Of a stretch of 45,430 nt of DNA, positions 8,557-16,347 are shown one piece after another. The DNA comes from Crocinitomix sp. (lineage in GTDB: Bacteria; Bacteroidota; Bacteroidia; Flavobacteriales_D; Crocinitomicaceae): positions 1 to 45,430 of the forward strand of contig WTCE01000147.1 of assembly GCA_013138735.1 (NCBI GenBank), in the 5' to 3' direction. The notes beneath the pieces were generated by a model that was not told the DNA's origin, searched no databases, and was given only the letters and a program-made list of their open reading frames with translations. Position 1 is the stretch's first letter. Each line of letters opens with the position of its first letter. Made by a program: the position numbers and the translations under genes.

Positions 8557-10608
8557 ATGAAATTATTCAATCGCGAATTAAGTTGGTTGTCATTTAATGA
8601 ACGTGTATTACAAGAGTCGCTCGACATCTCAAATCCATTAGTTGAGCGGATTCGATTTTTAGGTATTTACTCGAACAATATGGACGAGTTTTATCGTGTT
8701 CGGGTAGCGTCAATACGCCGACTCATTGCTATTAAGAAAGCCAAGGTTGAAGGTTTTGATGGCGGTCCAAAAGCATTATTAAAAAAGATTAAGCATGTAG
8801 TTTTAGATCAACAACGTCTATTTGAGCTGTCTTATCAAAAATTACTTATAGAATTAAAGGACAATGAAATTTTACAAACGGACGGAAAACAATTAGAAGA
8901 ATCAGAAGTTGATTTTATTCAAACCTTATTTCGAGAACAAATTCGACCTCAAATTGTGCCTATTATGCTTTCTTCGAAGCGGAAATTTCCGCAACTTGAG
9001 GATGGCGGAAATTATTTAGGCATTAAGATGATGGATTTTGAAAAAACCAAAGTGAAATATGCTTTGGTCGAAATCCCTGTATACGCTGAGCGTTTTATCA
9101 TAATACCTACTAAACAAGGTGCACCCAATAAATTGATTTTGTTAGACGATATTATTCGTATCAATTTAGCAGAAATATTTTCAATTTTCAAGTTTGATTT
9201 AATTGTAGCACATGCATTTAAAATAACGCGTGACGCGGAATTAGATGTAGATGATGACATTTCTAAAAGTTATTTAGAAAAAATGAAGGATAGCGTTGAA
9301 ATGCGAAAAGTGGGAGATACAGTCCGTTTTGTATTTGATGCTGCTATGCCTATTGATCAACTGCAATACTTGATGCACGCTTTGGGTTTAAAACCAGGAG
9401 AAAACATTATTCCAGGTGGGACTTATCATAACTTTAAAGATTTTATGAATTTCCCAGATTTTGGAAAAAAGTCTTTTCAGTTTAAAAAACTAAAACCGCT
9501 TGTACATCCTGAATTAAAAAACAACAGAGAACCTATTATTAAAAAGATTCTTTCAAAAGATATTCTTTTAACCTTTCCATTTCAACAATTTCAGCATGTT
9601 ATAGATGTTTTACGCGAGGCGGCAATTGACCCGAAGGTGTTTTCTATAAAAATTAATTTATACCGGGTTGCTCCTAATTCGCATATTATAAACGCATTAA
9701 TTAGTGCGGCAAAAAACGGTATTAAAGTAACCGCAATAATTGAGTTAAAGGCCCGTTTTGATGAATCAAACAACATTACCTGGTCCAACTATTTAGAAGA
9801 CAATGGTGTTGATGTATTATTTGGTGTGCAAAACTTGAAAGTTCACTCGAAATTGTTTTTAATTAAACGTAAAGTGGGTAGTAAAATTCAAATGGTTGCG
9901 CATATTGGCACTGGAAATTTCCATGAAAAAACGGCGAAAGTCTATACCGATTGTTCTTTATTGACGGCTGATAAGTCGATTACACGTGAGGTAGAAAAGG
10001 TGTTTAAAATATTCAAAAGCAATATAGATCGTAGTGTTTTCAGAGAATTACTTGTTTCTCCATTCAACATTCGACGGAAATTAAATTTATTAATTGACAA
10101 GGAAATTTCGAACGCAAAAAACGGTGAAGAAGCTTTAATTACCATTAAGCTTAACAATTTAGTTGATCCAAAAATCATTAAAAAATTATATGACGCATCC
10201 AATGCAGGGGTGATAATTAAATGTGTTATTCGGGGGATTTGCTCTTTAGTACCAGGAATAGACGGAATGAGTGAGAACATAAGTGTTCGAAGCATAGTGG
10301 GACAATTCTTAGAGCATACTCGAATTTTTGTATTCCATAATGGAGGAGACGAAAAGTATTATATCTCCTCGGCAGATTGGATGGGACGCAACTTAGATCG
10401 AAGAATCGAAGTAACTGTTCCTATTTATGACAAAAGCTTGCAAAAAGATCTTAAATTCATGTTAAACGCTTGTTTTTTAGACAACCAAAAAGCACGGAAT
10501 ATTGATGCATTGCAACGGAACAAAAATGTCAAATCTGAATTGACAGAAAAATACAATGCACAAAACGAAATTTATAACTATTTTAAATCTAAAACCAGCG
10601 CGAATTAA
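8557..10608 (+). CDS. ppk1: Polyphosphate kinase 1
   Basis: A 683-residue enzyme that reversibly transfers the terminal phosphate of ATP to inorganic polyphosphate. The N-terminus has LFNRELSWLSFNERVLQE. The two phospholipase-D-like halves carry the catalytic histidines: NLKVHSKLFLI near residue 430 and TRIFVFHNGGDEKYYISSADWM near 590, with GTGNFHEKTAKVYTD between. Length is typical. ppx follows 27 bases downstream, so synthesis and breakdown of polyphosphate are likely co-transcribed. Confidence 0.97.
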   Translation: MKLFNRELSWLSFNERVLQESLDISNPLVERIRFLGIYSNNMDEFYRVRVASIRRLIAIKKAKVEGFDGGPKALLKKIKHVVLDQQRLFELSYQKLLIELKDNEILQTDGKQLEESEVDFIQTLFREQIRPQIVPIMLSSKRKFPQLEDGGNYLGIKMMDFEKTKVKYALVEIPVYAERFIIIPTKQGAPNKLILLDDIIRINLAEIFSIFKFDLIVAHAFKITRDAELDVDDDISKSYLEKMKDSVEMRKVGDTVRFVFDAAMPIDQLQYLMHALGLKPGENIIPGGTYHNFKDFMNFPDFGKKSFQFKKLKPLVHPELKNNREPIIKKILSKDILLTFPFQQFQHVIDVLREAAIDPKVFSIKINLYRVAPNSHIINALISAAKNGIKVTAIIELKARFDESNNITWSNYLEDNGVDVLFGVQNLKVHSKLFLIKRKVGSKIQMVAHIGTGNFHEKTAKVYTDCSLLTADKSITREVEKVFKIFKSNIDRSVFRELLVSPFNIRRKLNLLIDKEISNAKNGEEALITIKLNNLVDPKIIKKLYDASNAGVIIKCVIRGICSLVPGIDGMSENISVRSIVGQFLEHTRIFVFHNGGDEKYYISSADWMGRNLDRRIEVTVPIYDKSLQKDLKFMLNACFLDNQKARNIDALQRNKNVKSELTEKYNAQNEIYNYFKSKTSAN

Positions 10609-10635
10609 TGTGCTTAAAATCTATTTTATACTGAC

Positions 10636-11529
10636 ATGAAATTTGGGGCAATAGATATTGGAACCAACGCCGCACGTTTATTAATCGGCGAAGTTGACAA
10701 GGATGATAAAAAAGGTTTTGTCAAAAAAGTTTCTTACACACGAATTCCACTACGATTGGGTATGGAAGTTTTTGAAAACGGCCTTATCTCAGAACAAAAA
10801 GCAGAGGAGTTTAAAAAATCAATGCTCGCTTTTAAATTAATAGCTGAAGTATTTCATGTAGTTGAGTTAAGGGCCTGTGCCACCTCAGCCATGCGTGAAG
10901 CTTCTAATGGCAAGGCGATTCAAGCAATGATTAAAAAAGAGACAGGTGTATCGCTCGAAATCATTGACGGAGATCAAGAAGCCAGCATAATTTTTTCAAG
11001 TTTTTTGCTAGTGGATGATTATGATTTAAGCCAACCTTTTATTGTAATTGATGTTGGTGGAGGAAGCACCGAGATTTCAATTTTCTATGAAGGAGAAAAA
11101 ACAAATGCAAAGTCATTTCAGATTGGGACTATTCGCATGATCAAAGACAAGGTTGATAATGATATTTGGCCGAAGATTGAAGCTTGGCTTGATAAGCACG
11201 TTCGAAAAAACAAGGATTATTTGGTTTTTGGAACGGGAGGCAATATTAATAAAATTCACAAGTTGCTTGGAAAAAAAGGCAATGAGTCTATACCGGTGAA
11301 AGAACTGAAAGAATTGAGCTTAGATTTACGATCACTTAGTTTATCTAAAAGGATTTCAAAATATAAGCTAAAGCCTGATCGCGCAGATGTAATAGTACCG
11401 GCAACTAAAATTTTCTTGAAGATTGTTAAAAAGTTAGCCTGCGAGGAGCTTTTTGTGCCAAAGATCGGATTATCAGACGGAATGATTCATCAAATGCACC
11501 GTAAATATTCGAATAAAAAGCTTAAATAA
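10636..11529 (+). CDS. ppx: Ppx/GppA-family exopolyphosphatase
   Basis: A 297-residue member of the sugar kinase/Hsp70/actin fold family that removes phosphate from polyphosphate or pppGpp. Phosphate-binding loops are visible as AIDIGTNAARLLIGEV at 5-20 and FIVIDVGGGSTEISIF near 135-150; ELRACATSAMREA and LSDGMIHQM are further family blocks. At about 300 residues it is the short form lacking the C-terminal HD-like domain of E. coli Ppx. It is paired with ppk1 upstream. Confidence 0.9.
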   Translation: MKFGAIDIGTNAARLLIGEVDKDDKKGFVKKVSYTRIPLRLGMEVFENGLISEQKAEEFKKSMLAFKLIAEVFHVVELRACATSAMREASNGKAIQAMIKKETGVSLEIIDGDQEASIIFSSFLLVDDYDLSQPFIVIDVGGGSTEISIFYEGEKTNAKSFQIGTIRMIKDKVDNDIWPKIEAWLDKHVRKNKDYLVFGTGGNINKIHKLLGKKGNESIPVKELKELSLDLRSLSLSKRISKYKLKPDRADVIVPATKIFLKIVKKLACEELFVPKIGLSDGMIHQMHRKYSNKKLK

Positions 11530-11570
11530 ATTTTGTTTCCGATTTAAATGAAATTAATTTCATTTTGTTT

Positions 11571-11599
11571 TTTGTTTTAAAAAATTAGTCATATATTTG
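11571..11599 (+). promoter_or_regulatory. Promoter of the tRNA-Gly/tRNA-Leu operon
   Basis: TTTG at 11571-11574 and TATATTTG at 11592-11599 (17-base spacer) match the Bacteroidota promoter, about 110 bases before tRNA-Gly. Confidence 0.5.
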
Positions 11600-11640
11600 T
11601 CGCCCGCAAAGAAAAAGTTCTTTGTTAGAAAAAGCATAAT

Positions 11641-11656
11641 ACAAGCGAGAGTAGCT
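11641..11656 (+). repeat. Upstream copy of the tRNA-Gly 5' end
   Basis: ACAAGCGAGAGTAGCT is repeated exactly 68 bases downstream at 11709-11724, where it covers the leader and first 12 nt of tRNA-Gly. After it, CGCCGGTT (11659-11666) again matches the tRNA T-arm region, so this may be a tRNA-Gly remnant with the middle deleted. Confidence 0.5.
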
Positions 11657-11712
11657 TACGCCGGTTGGCGCACAGGCAACTTCGCTAATTACCAGGGAAC
11701 TGGATATTACAA

Positions 11713-11785
11713 GCGAGAGTAGCTCAGTTGATAGAGCGCCACCTTGCCAAGGTGGAGGTCGCCGGTTTGAGCCCGGTCTCCCGCT
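11713..11785 (+). tRNA. tRNA-Gly(GCC)
   Basis: A 73-nt cloverleaf with anticodon GCC in the loop TTGCCAA closed by CCACC/GGTGG. Acceptor GCGAGAG/CTCCCGC has an A4-C69 mismatch. The D-loop reads AGTTGATA (A at 19 instead of G) and the T-loop TTTGAGC (T at 56 instead of C), so the near-universal G19-C56 tertiary pair is replaced by A19-U56. CCA is not encoded. Seven bases separate it from tRNA-Leu. It may be functional or decaying. Confidence 0.85.
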
Positions 11786-13452
11786 CAACTATGCTCGAGT
11801 GGTGGAATTGGTAGACACGCAAGACTTAAAATCTTGTGTCCTTTGGGACGTGCGGGTTCAAGTCCCGCCTCGAGTACTAGACGGGACAAGTTCAACTTTT
11901 TAGAACTTGTCCCGTTTTTCTTTCCCCGCAAATCCTCCATGAATAAAGGGATTGAAGAAAATAAAAGATTCACGCGCTCGGTTCGATAATGGTGTTTTTT
12001 GTAATCATAGACAATTCCACTAGGAAACACGATTCCTTGAATACGCTTCTTTTCTTCAATATCACCCGAAAGCCATGCTTGCGGGAGTTGCAGCGCATCT
12101 TCAACGGCATTATCTGTTGCTTTTTCAAGGTTCGATAATTTAAACTCCGAATTTTCTATTTCTTCATAAATTGTATTGATCTCATCCTCAAACTGACACT
12201 TGTATTTCAGATATAGGTCGCGCTCAATTTCACCTAAAACAAATCGTCTTTCTATTTTTTCTAAGTCTTGTTCTAGTTTAGCTACTTTCTTATTCAACGC
12301 GATTGTGTCGTTTATACTTTCTTCATGAATTTCTACAAAGGCTTCCATCATCATTGACTTAATAGGGTTTTTCCATTCCTCTGATTCTAATTGATAGCTT
12401 GAAAGAAGATCAACGAAAAGTTGGTGCATTTTTTTTGCGCTTACATTTTCTTTACTCCCAATTCGATTGTTTTTATAATAGAATAGATTCTTTTTCTTAA
12501 CAACATAACCTGTGTAAATTGTTCCGCAACTATCCGCTTTAATGAATTGCTTTAGCGGTAGGTTTTCATCATCCTTATTATAATTGCCCCCGTACTGCTT
12601 TTTTCTAAGGATGCCATTTACTTTTAAGAATGTTTCCTTAGAAACTAATGCAGGGTGATTGCCCTTAATTACTTCATCTGGAATTAAGGAACTCACAATT
12701 AAACCACAATAAAATGGATTTCGGAAATATTCGCTAAAATTTTTCGCTCTTTTCGTCCACCCTTTGGATTTTAATTTTTCGGCTAATTCCGCGTAGGTTA
12801 AATCGTATTCCGCTTTTAGTTCAAATGCGATTTTAAGTAATTCACCTTCTTTTGTTATTGCCAGTTCAGGTGTTTTACGTTTTCCGGGATTTAGATTAAC
12901 GTAACCAAACGGAGTTACACCCGTCCAATAACCTGAACGCAGTTTTCTCTGCATACCATGAACGCAAGACTTTCGTTTATTCTCGTTATCCATCCGCCCC
13001 ATTTCCATATAAATATGCTTTTGGAATTTCCCCGAAGAACTTGTATTATCAACATATTCAGTTGCCGATATTATTTGTATCCCACTTTCTTCTAAATCCA
13101 AATAGGTTTTGCTAATTCCTGTTCGTGAAAATCGCTTAAAACTATAAACAATTATGTAGCCAATATCCTTTCGTCTTTTCACATAGGCAATCATTTCATT
13201 AAATTGCTTCCGATCATCTGTCTTTGCAGATTCATTCGTTGCTCCAAAATAGTTGACAACATCCATTTTATTTTTTACCGCATAGTTTTGGCAAAATTCC
13301 ATTTGTGTCTCCAAAGATGCACCGTCTAGTTGTTCCTTGCTTGAAACTCTTGTATAAATAACACCTTTGGTTCTTTTCGATTTATCAATTTTTGGCTTTT
13401 TCTTTTGGCGCATAAATTGTCCGAATACTTCTAACTCTTTATTCTCTCCCAT
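11785..13452 (-). CDS. Large serine recombinase, C-terminus read through antisense tRNA-Leu
   Basis: A 555-codon frame. Residues 30-180 form the resolvase domain with catalytic Ser37 in VIYTRVSSKEQ and the arginines of YSFKRFSRTG (107, 110). A recombinase domain follows (GYWTGVTPFGY near 172, FRNPFYCGLIV, HPALVSKETF), then a basic region and a coiled coil near 390-460. The last 31 codons (from LVLEAGLEPARPKG) are the complement of tRNA-Leu, with the stop at 11785-11787. Copies R1-R5 carry an in-phase alternative tail, probably the native C-terminus in the circular form. It likely integrates and excises the island. Confidence 0.9.
   Translation of the reverse strand: MGENKELEVFGQFMRQKKKPKIDKSKRTKGVIYTRVSSKEQLDGASLETQMEFCQNYAVKNKMDVVNYFGATNESAKTDDRKQFNEMIAYVKRRKDIGYIIVYSFKRFSRTGISKTYLDLEESGIQIISATEYVDNTSSSGKFQKHIYMEMGRMDNENKRKSCVHGMQRKLRSGYWTGVTPFGYVNLNPGKRKTPELAITKEGELLKIAFELKAEYDLTYAELAEKLKSKGWTKRAKNFSEYFRNPFYCGLIVSSLIPDEVIKGNHPALVSKETFLKVNGILRKKQYGGNYNKDDENLPLKQFIKADSCGTIYTGYVVKKKNLFYYKNNRIGSKENVSAKKMHQLFVDLLSSYQLESEEWKNPIKSMMMEAFVEIHEESINDTIALNKKVAKLEQDLEKIERRFVLGEIERDLYLKYKCQFEDEINTIYEEIENSEFKLSNLEKATDNAVEDALQLPQAWLSGDIEEKKRIQGIVFPSGIVYDYKKHHYRTERVNLLFSSIPLFMEDLRGKKNGTSSKKLNLSRLVLEAGLEPARPKGHKILSLACLPIPPLEHS
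11793..11876 (+). tRNA. tRNA-Leu(UAA)
   Basis: An 84-nt class II tRNA. The anticodon loop CTTAAAA (anticodon TAA) is closed by CAAGA/TCTTG, the variable arm is long, and the T-loop is TTCAAGT. Acceptor GCTCGAG pairs with CTCGAGT with G-U at the first pair; CCA is not encoded. Its 3' end is the integration target of the island, and the serine recombinase frame crosses the whole gene on the other strand. Confidence 0.95.
11862..11877. other. attL-type core at the tRNA-Leu 3' end
   Basis: GTCCCGCCTCGAGTAC, the T-arm/acceptor 3' strand plus the following base, recurs with GGG for GAG at the end of R2-R5 and with a one-base deletion at R1. The shared block stops just after GTAC, where each copy passes into a different terminator. 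This is the expected identity block of site-specific recombination into a tRNA. Confidence 0.75.
11881..11919 (+). terminator. T0, terminator of the tRNA operon brought by unit 1
   Basis: A perfect 13-bp stem (ACGGGACAAGTTC with its complement at 11903-11915) and T run, four bases past the tRNA. On the minus strand it is part of the recombinase coding sequence. Confidence 0.85.
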
Positions 13453-13453
13453 C

Positions 13454-13693
13454 TTATTGCTCTTTTAATTTGTTCAACCGATTCATTTGGCTTAAAATGA
13501 TTCGGGTATATTCCCTTAGTTGGTCTATCACTTTTTCAGCTATCTCGTCTGTTAGATGTTCAAAACCTCTCATTGTTTTGAATCTAGCAACTGTTAGCTT
13601 CTGTTTGCATTTGGCTTTGAATGCTTTTAGCTTTGCCAACTCCTCTTTAATCTTTGCTTTTCTTAGTTCATTTCTTTTCTTTAAATCACTCAT
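13454..13693 (-). CDS. Small helical protein upstream of the recombinase
   Basis: A 79-residue, Lys/Leu-rich, almost wholly helical protein (MSDLKKRNELRKAKIKEELAKL...) with no recognised family. Its stop is one base from the recombinase ATG, so the two are translationally linked in one operon. A role as recombinase accessory or directionality factor is possible from position alone. Confidence 0.65.
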   Translation of the reverse strand: MSDLKKRNELRKAKIKEELAKLKAFKAKCKQKLTVARFKTMRGFEHLTDEIAEKVIDQLREYTRIILSQMNRLNKLKEQ

Positions 13694-13793
13694 TTTAAAT
13701 TTACACTACACGAACGATTTTGGGTTTTCCAATAATCGTACGTTTCCATCTCTACTTGCGCTAGGGCTTCTAGTCGCTTCTCAATTCTAATGA

Positions 13794-13822
13794 TGATTCT
13801 TTACGTGTACGCACGTGAATCA
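13794..13822. repeat. Inverted repeat after the MerR-like gene
   Basis: TGATTC-TTT-ACGTG pairs with CACGT-GAATCA around TACG, directly after the stop of the MerR-like gene. No T run follows on the minus strand, so it may be a weak terminator or a protein-binding site. Confidence 0.5.
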
Positions 13823-14725
13823 TTATTTATGTTTTGTCTTGCGCTTAACGCTGACAATTTTACCTTTTACAGTTTTGTAGGAAATTTCTTGATAACTCCC
13901 TCTTTGAATCAAATCTACCAAACGCCCTTTAGTATCTTTAATATCAATCGTTTCTTCCGTTTCAATTAAGTTAACTTCTCCGTCAACAAATTTTACACTA
14001 AGAGAGTTGATACCACCATCACGGATCAAATCAATTATTTTTGCTTCCTCATCTGTTAAATCTATTCCGCTCTCATTTAGGTTCAACGCATATAAATCTT
14101 CCCTTCCCATAAACTCTGTCACAATATGATTGAGCGGAATGCTTATATAAGGTTGATTCATAATCATAGATGAAGTAAATAAATCTTCCATTGGACTTTC
14201 ATCAAATACAATGCAATTTCCATCCTTTGCAATTGCTAAATGCACATTAGCTTGTGAAAGGATTGTAGAAAAAAGTAGAACTGATAATTTTGTATTACTT
14301 AGATTTACTTTCTTCCTATCATTCTCAACGGCTGCAATGAAGTTCTCAGGCGTTTTAAATGTTTCCTTAATGTCTTTGATAAACATTCTCCAATTTACAT
14401 CTTCCATTTCTTCACTCTCAAATAGGGAGGTATAATGTTCCATCAAATTCATTTCTGACAATAAGTAATTCTTCAATCTCAAAATGGCATGAATTGGTAA
14501 ACCAAACTCACGCAGTTCTTTTACTAATCTCAACCAAACATATTCGATACCATTGTATTTTCTACGGTATTTACTTTTTCGCTCTCTCAAATAAATACCT
14601 GCATTAGACCAATCAAAAGCAGTTTTGGCAGACAATCCTATGTCTGACAATTGAAAACTCTCATCAAACATTACCTCCGTTACCTGTCTGACATCTTCTA
14701 AATGATCCTTAAATTCTTCTTCCAT
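13823..14725 (-). CDS. MerR-like DNA-binding regulator of the element
   Basis: A 300-residue protein whose residues 20-90 read as a MerR-type winged helix (QLSDIGLSAKTAFDWSNAGIYL, then IEYVWLRLVKELREFGLPIHAILRLKNYL). The C-terminal part is not recognised; it repeats two beta-hairpin-like segments (EEAKIIDLIRDGGINSLSVKFVDGE, KGRLVDLIQRGSYQEISYKTVKGK). It sits next to the recombinase operon and two inverted repeats lie in its upstream region, so autoregulation and control of element mobility are plausible. Confidence 0.7.
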   Translation of the reverse strand: MEEEFKDHLEDVRQVTEVMFDESFQLSDIGLSAKTAFDWSNAGIYLRERKSKYRRKYNGIEYVWLRLVKELREFGLPIHAILRLKNYLLSEMNLMEHYTSLFESEEMEDVNWRMFIKDIKETFKTPENFIAAVENDRKKVNLSNTKLSVLLFSTILSQANVHLAIAKDGNCIVFDESPMEDLFTSSMIMNQPYISIPLNHIVTEFMGREDLYALNLNESGIDLTDEEAKIIDLIRDGGINSLSVKFVDGEVNLIETEETIDIKDTKGRLVDLIQRGSYQEISYKTVKGKIVSVKRKTKHK

Positions 14726-14759
14726 ATTAATAGTAATCCCCTATATATATAACGTTAAA

Positions 14760-14780
14760 GTAATGTAAAAATTACATCAC
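14760..14780. promoter_or_regulatory. Candidate operator 1 of the MerR-like gene
   Basis: GTAATGTAA-AAA-TTACATCAC is a near-perfect inverted repeat, 35 bases upstream of the gene start at 14725. Confidence 0.5.
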
Positions 14781-14859
14781 TGTACCAATTGTGTATTCAG
14801 TTGTAACAACATGACCATAAGCTGTTAATTCTATTTATTTACTAATACACTAAAAATAA

Positions 14860-14877
14860 CATTACTATAAGGTAATG
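14860..14877. promoter_or_regulatory. Candidate operator 2 of the MerR-like gene
   Basis: CATTAC-TATAAG-GTAATG is a perfect 6-bp inverted repeat sharing the half-site GTAATG with the repeat at 14760, 100 bases further upstream. Confidence 0.5.
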
Positions 14878-15277
14878 CAAATATCGATCCAAACTATTAT
14901 ATTCCGTCATATTGTCACTTTTACCAATTTATTCTGGATTTATTCTTATTAATTCACCTATCAAAGTCGTCTTAAGAACAGTATCTTGTTCTCATTGTAA
15001 TCACTTATTCAAGAGATGAAAATCGTGGCTCATTTTCACCAAAAGCCAATCAACACTATACCTAAAGTACCTACAAGTTACGAAGAACGTCTCAATTAGA
15101 CATTGGTTACTTAGCGCATAGCACGAATGCTATATTAATCGGTACTATCTATTAATCGAAGGAAAATTGAAGTTGATAAAAAGACGTTTAATTTTTAACA
15201 AAATTGAAATGTAAAATTTGCTGTTTTGGGTCTAAAAAATGGACTTGAATTACCTCGAACAATTTTTATATCCGCGA

Positions 15278-16276
15278 TTAGGATAAGTTTTTCTCCATAT
15301 CACCAATTAACTCTTTAATATAATCTTCATGTGGGTAACTGACTTTTGTTGAAACTCTTTTTTCAGAAATTTCTAAAATCATGCTATTTAACTTTTCCAT
15401 AAAGGCATAATCAAAATGTGGAGGATAATTTTCTTCTCCAGCAGTTATGCTAATTTTAGACCTGTCAAATTCAGAGGCAAATTCAATTTGAGGAGCTATT
15501 AATTCATATAATCTTTTATCATTTGTAATGAATATTGAATTTATATCTTCATTAACCATTGCTGATAGTTGTGTTGAATTCCTACTCACCCTAGCGTGCA
15601 TTAAATCCCAAGCAGTACCCCATAAAGCTTTTAAGGCTTTTTCTTTAGTTGAATTAACTTTTATCATTGAATTGAACCCAGTATTTCCTCCAAAAATCTG
15701 AATCGCTAATTGATATTCTAATCCTAAAATTAGATTTAATTCAGAATTCATCCAATCAAGAAATTCTAAAATATTTTTTTGAGATTTTTGCTTGCTTAAC
15801 CCTTTAGATGCTATTTCTCTAATTTTTAGCAATGCGCTATAATGCACCATTATTTGCTCAATAACAGGTGTTAAATTTCCTTTAGTATCTTTTTTCTCAG
15901 ATGGTATAAAATTAGAAAAATAATCAAAATCATTTTTGCGAAGTCTCTCAATAGGAAATTGAAACGCAAACTTTAACTTATTGAAAAAATCAAAAAATTT
16001 GTCTGTATCCAACTGATACGTAGATTTATCCAATGACAATTCTAATAAAGCTAAAATCTCAAAAGGAGGTGTTGATTTTTTTTGAGAATATTTTATTAGT
16101 TCGAATGCCTTTCTTTTGGATTCTTTATTAATATTTCTTTTGCTCACAATATTCACTATGTCCAAGCAAACTGAGCTATCGAGCACAAGTAATGTTTTTT
16201 TTTCTCGATTAGGATTGCTTTTTTTAAACCCCTTTACTGCCCCAAATTTATTCAAATAATGATATTCAACTTTCAA
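15278..16276 (-). CDS. PIN-like domain protein
   Basis: A 332-residue soluble protein with the spacing of acidic residues of a PIN-type nuclease: LLVLDSSVCLD (Asp33) at the N-terminal strand, AWDLMHARV (Asp224), and IFITNDKRL (Asp253) in the final strand. The middle is a long helical insertion. PIN-like proteins in islands often act as RNases in toxin or abortive-infection systems; no antitoxin is obvious, since the neighbouring MNT-HEPN gene is a separate type. Assignment rests on motif reading only. Confidence 0.55.
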   Translation of the reverse strand: MKVEYHYLNKFGAVKGFKKSNPNREKKTLLVLDSSVCLDIVNIVSKRNINKESKRKAFELIKYSQKKSTPPFEILALLELSLDKSTYQLDTDKFFDFFNKLKFAFQFPIERLRKNDFDYFSNFIPSEKKDTKGNLTPVIEQIMVHYSALLKIREIASKGLSKQKSQKNILEFLDWMNSELNLILGLEYQLAIQIFGGNTGFNSMIKVNSTKEKALKALWGTAWDLMHARVSRNSTQLSAMVNEDINSIFITNDKRLYELIAPQIEFASEFDRSKISITAGEENYPPHFDYAFMEKLNSMILEISEKRVSTKVSYPHEDYIKELIGDMEKNLS

Positions 16277-16347
16277 ATTCTTAATGACGTTTTTTTTTTT
16301 GGTTAATGTGTTACTAAACTATGTAAAAAAGGGAAAAAAAAAATTCC

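Larger units (their letters stand above)
14726..15277. other. Intergenic region with operators, no gene
   Basis: 552 AT-rich bases between two minus-strand genes. Besides the two inverted repeats it holds a hairpin TGAAAAT...ATTTTCA near 15016-15037. No open frame of note on either strand. Confidence 0.6.

Noticed and set aside
11585-11788. 67-codon minus-strand frame with GSNRRPPPWQGGALSTELL
   Set aside because: It is the complement of tRNA-Gly and its leader, a common spurious frame.
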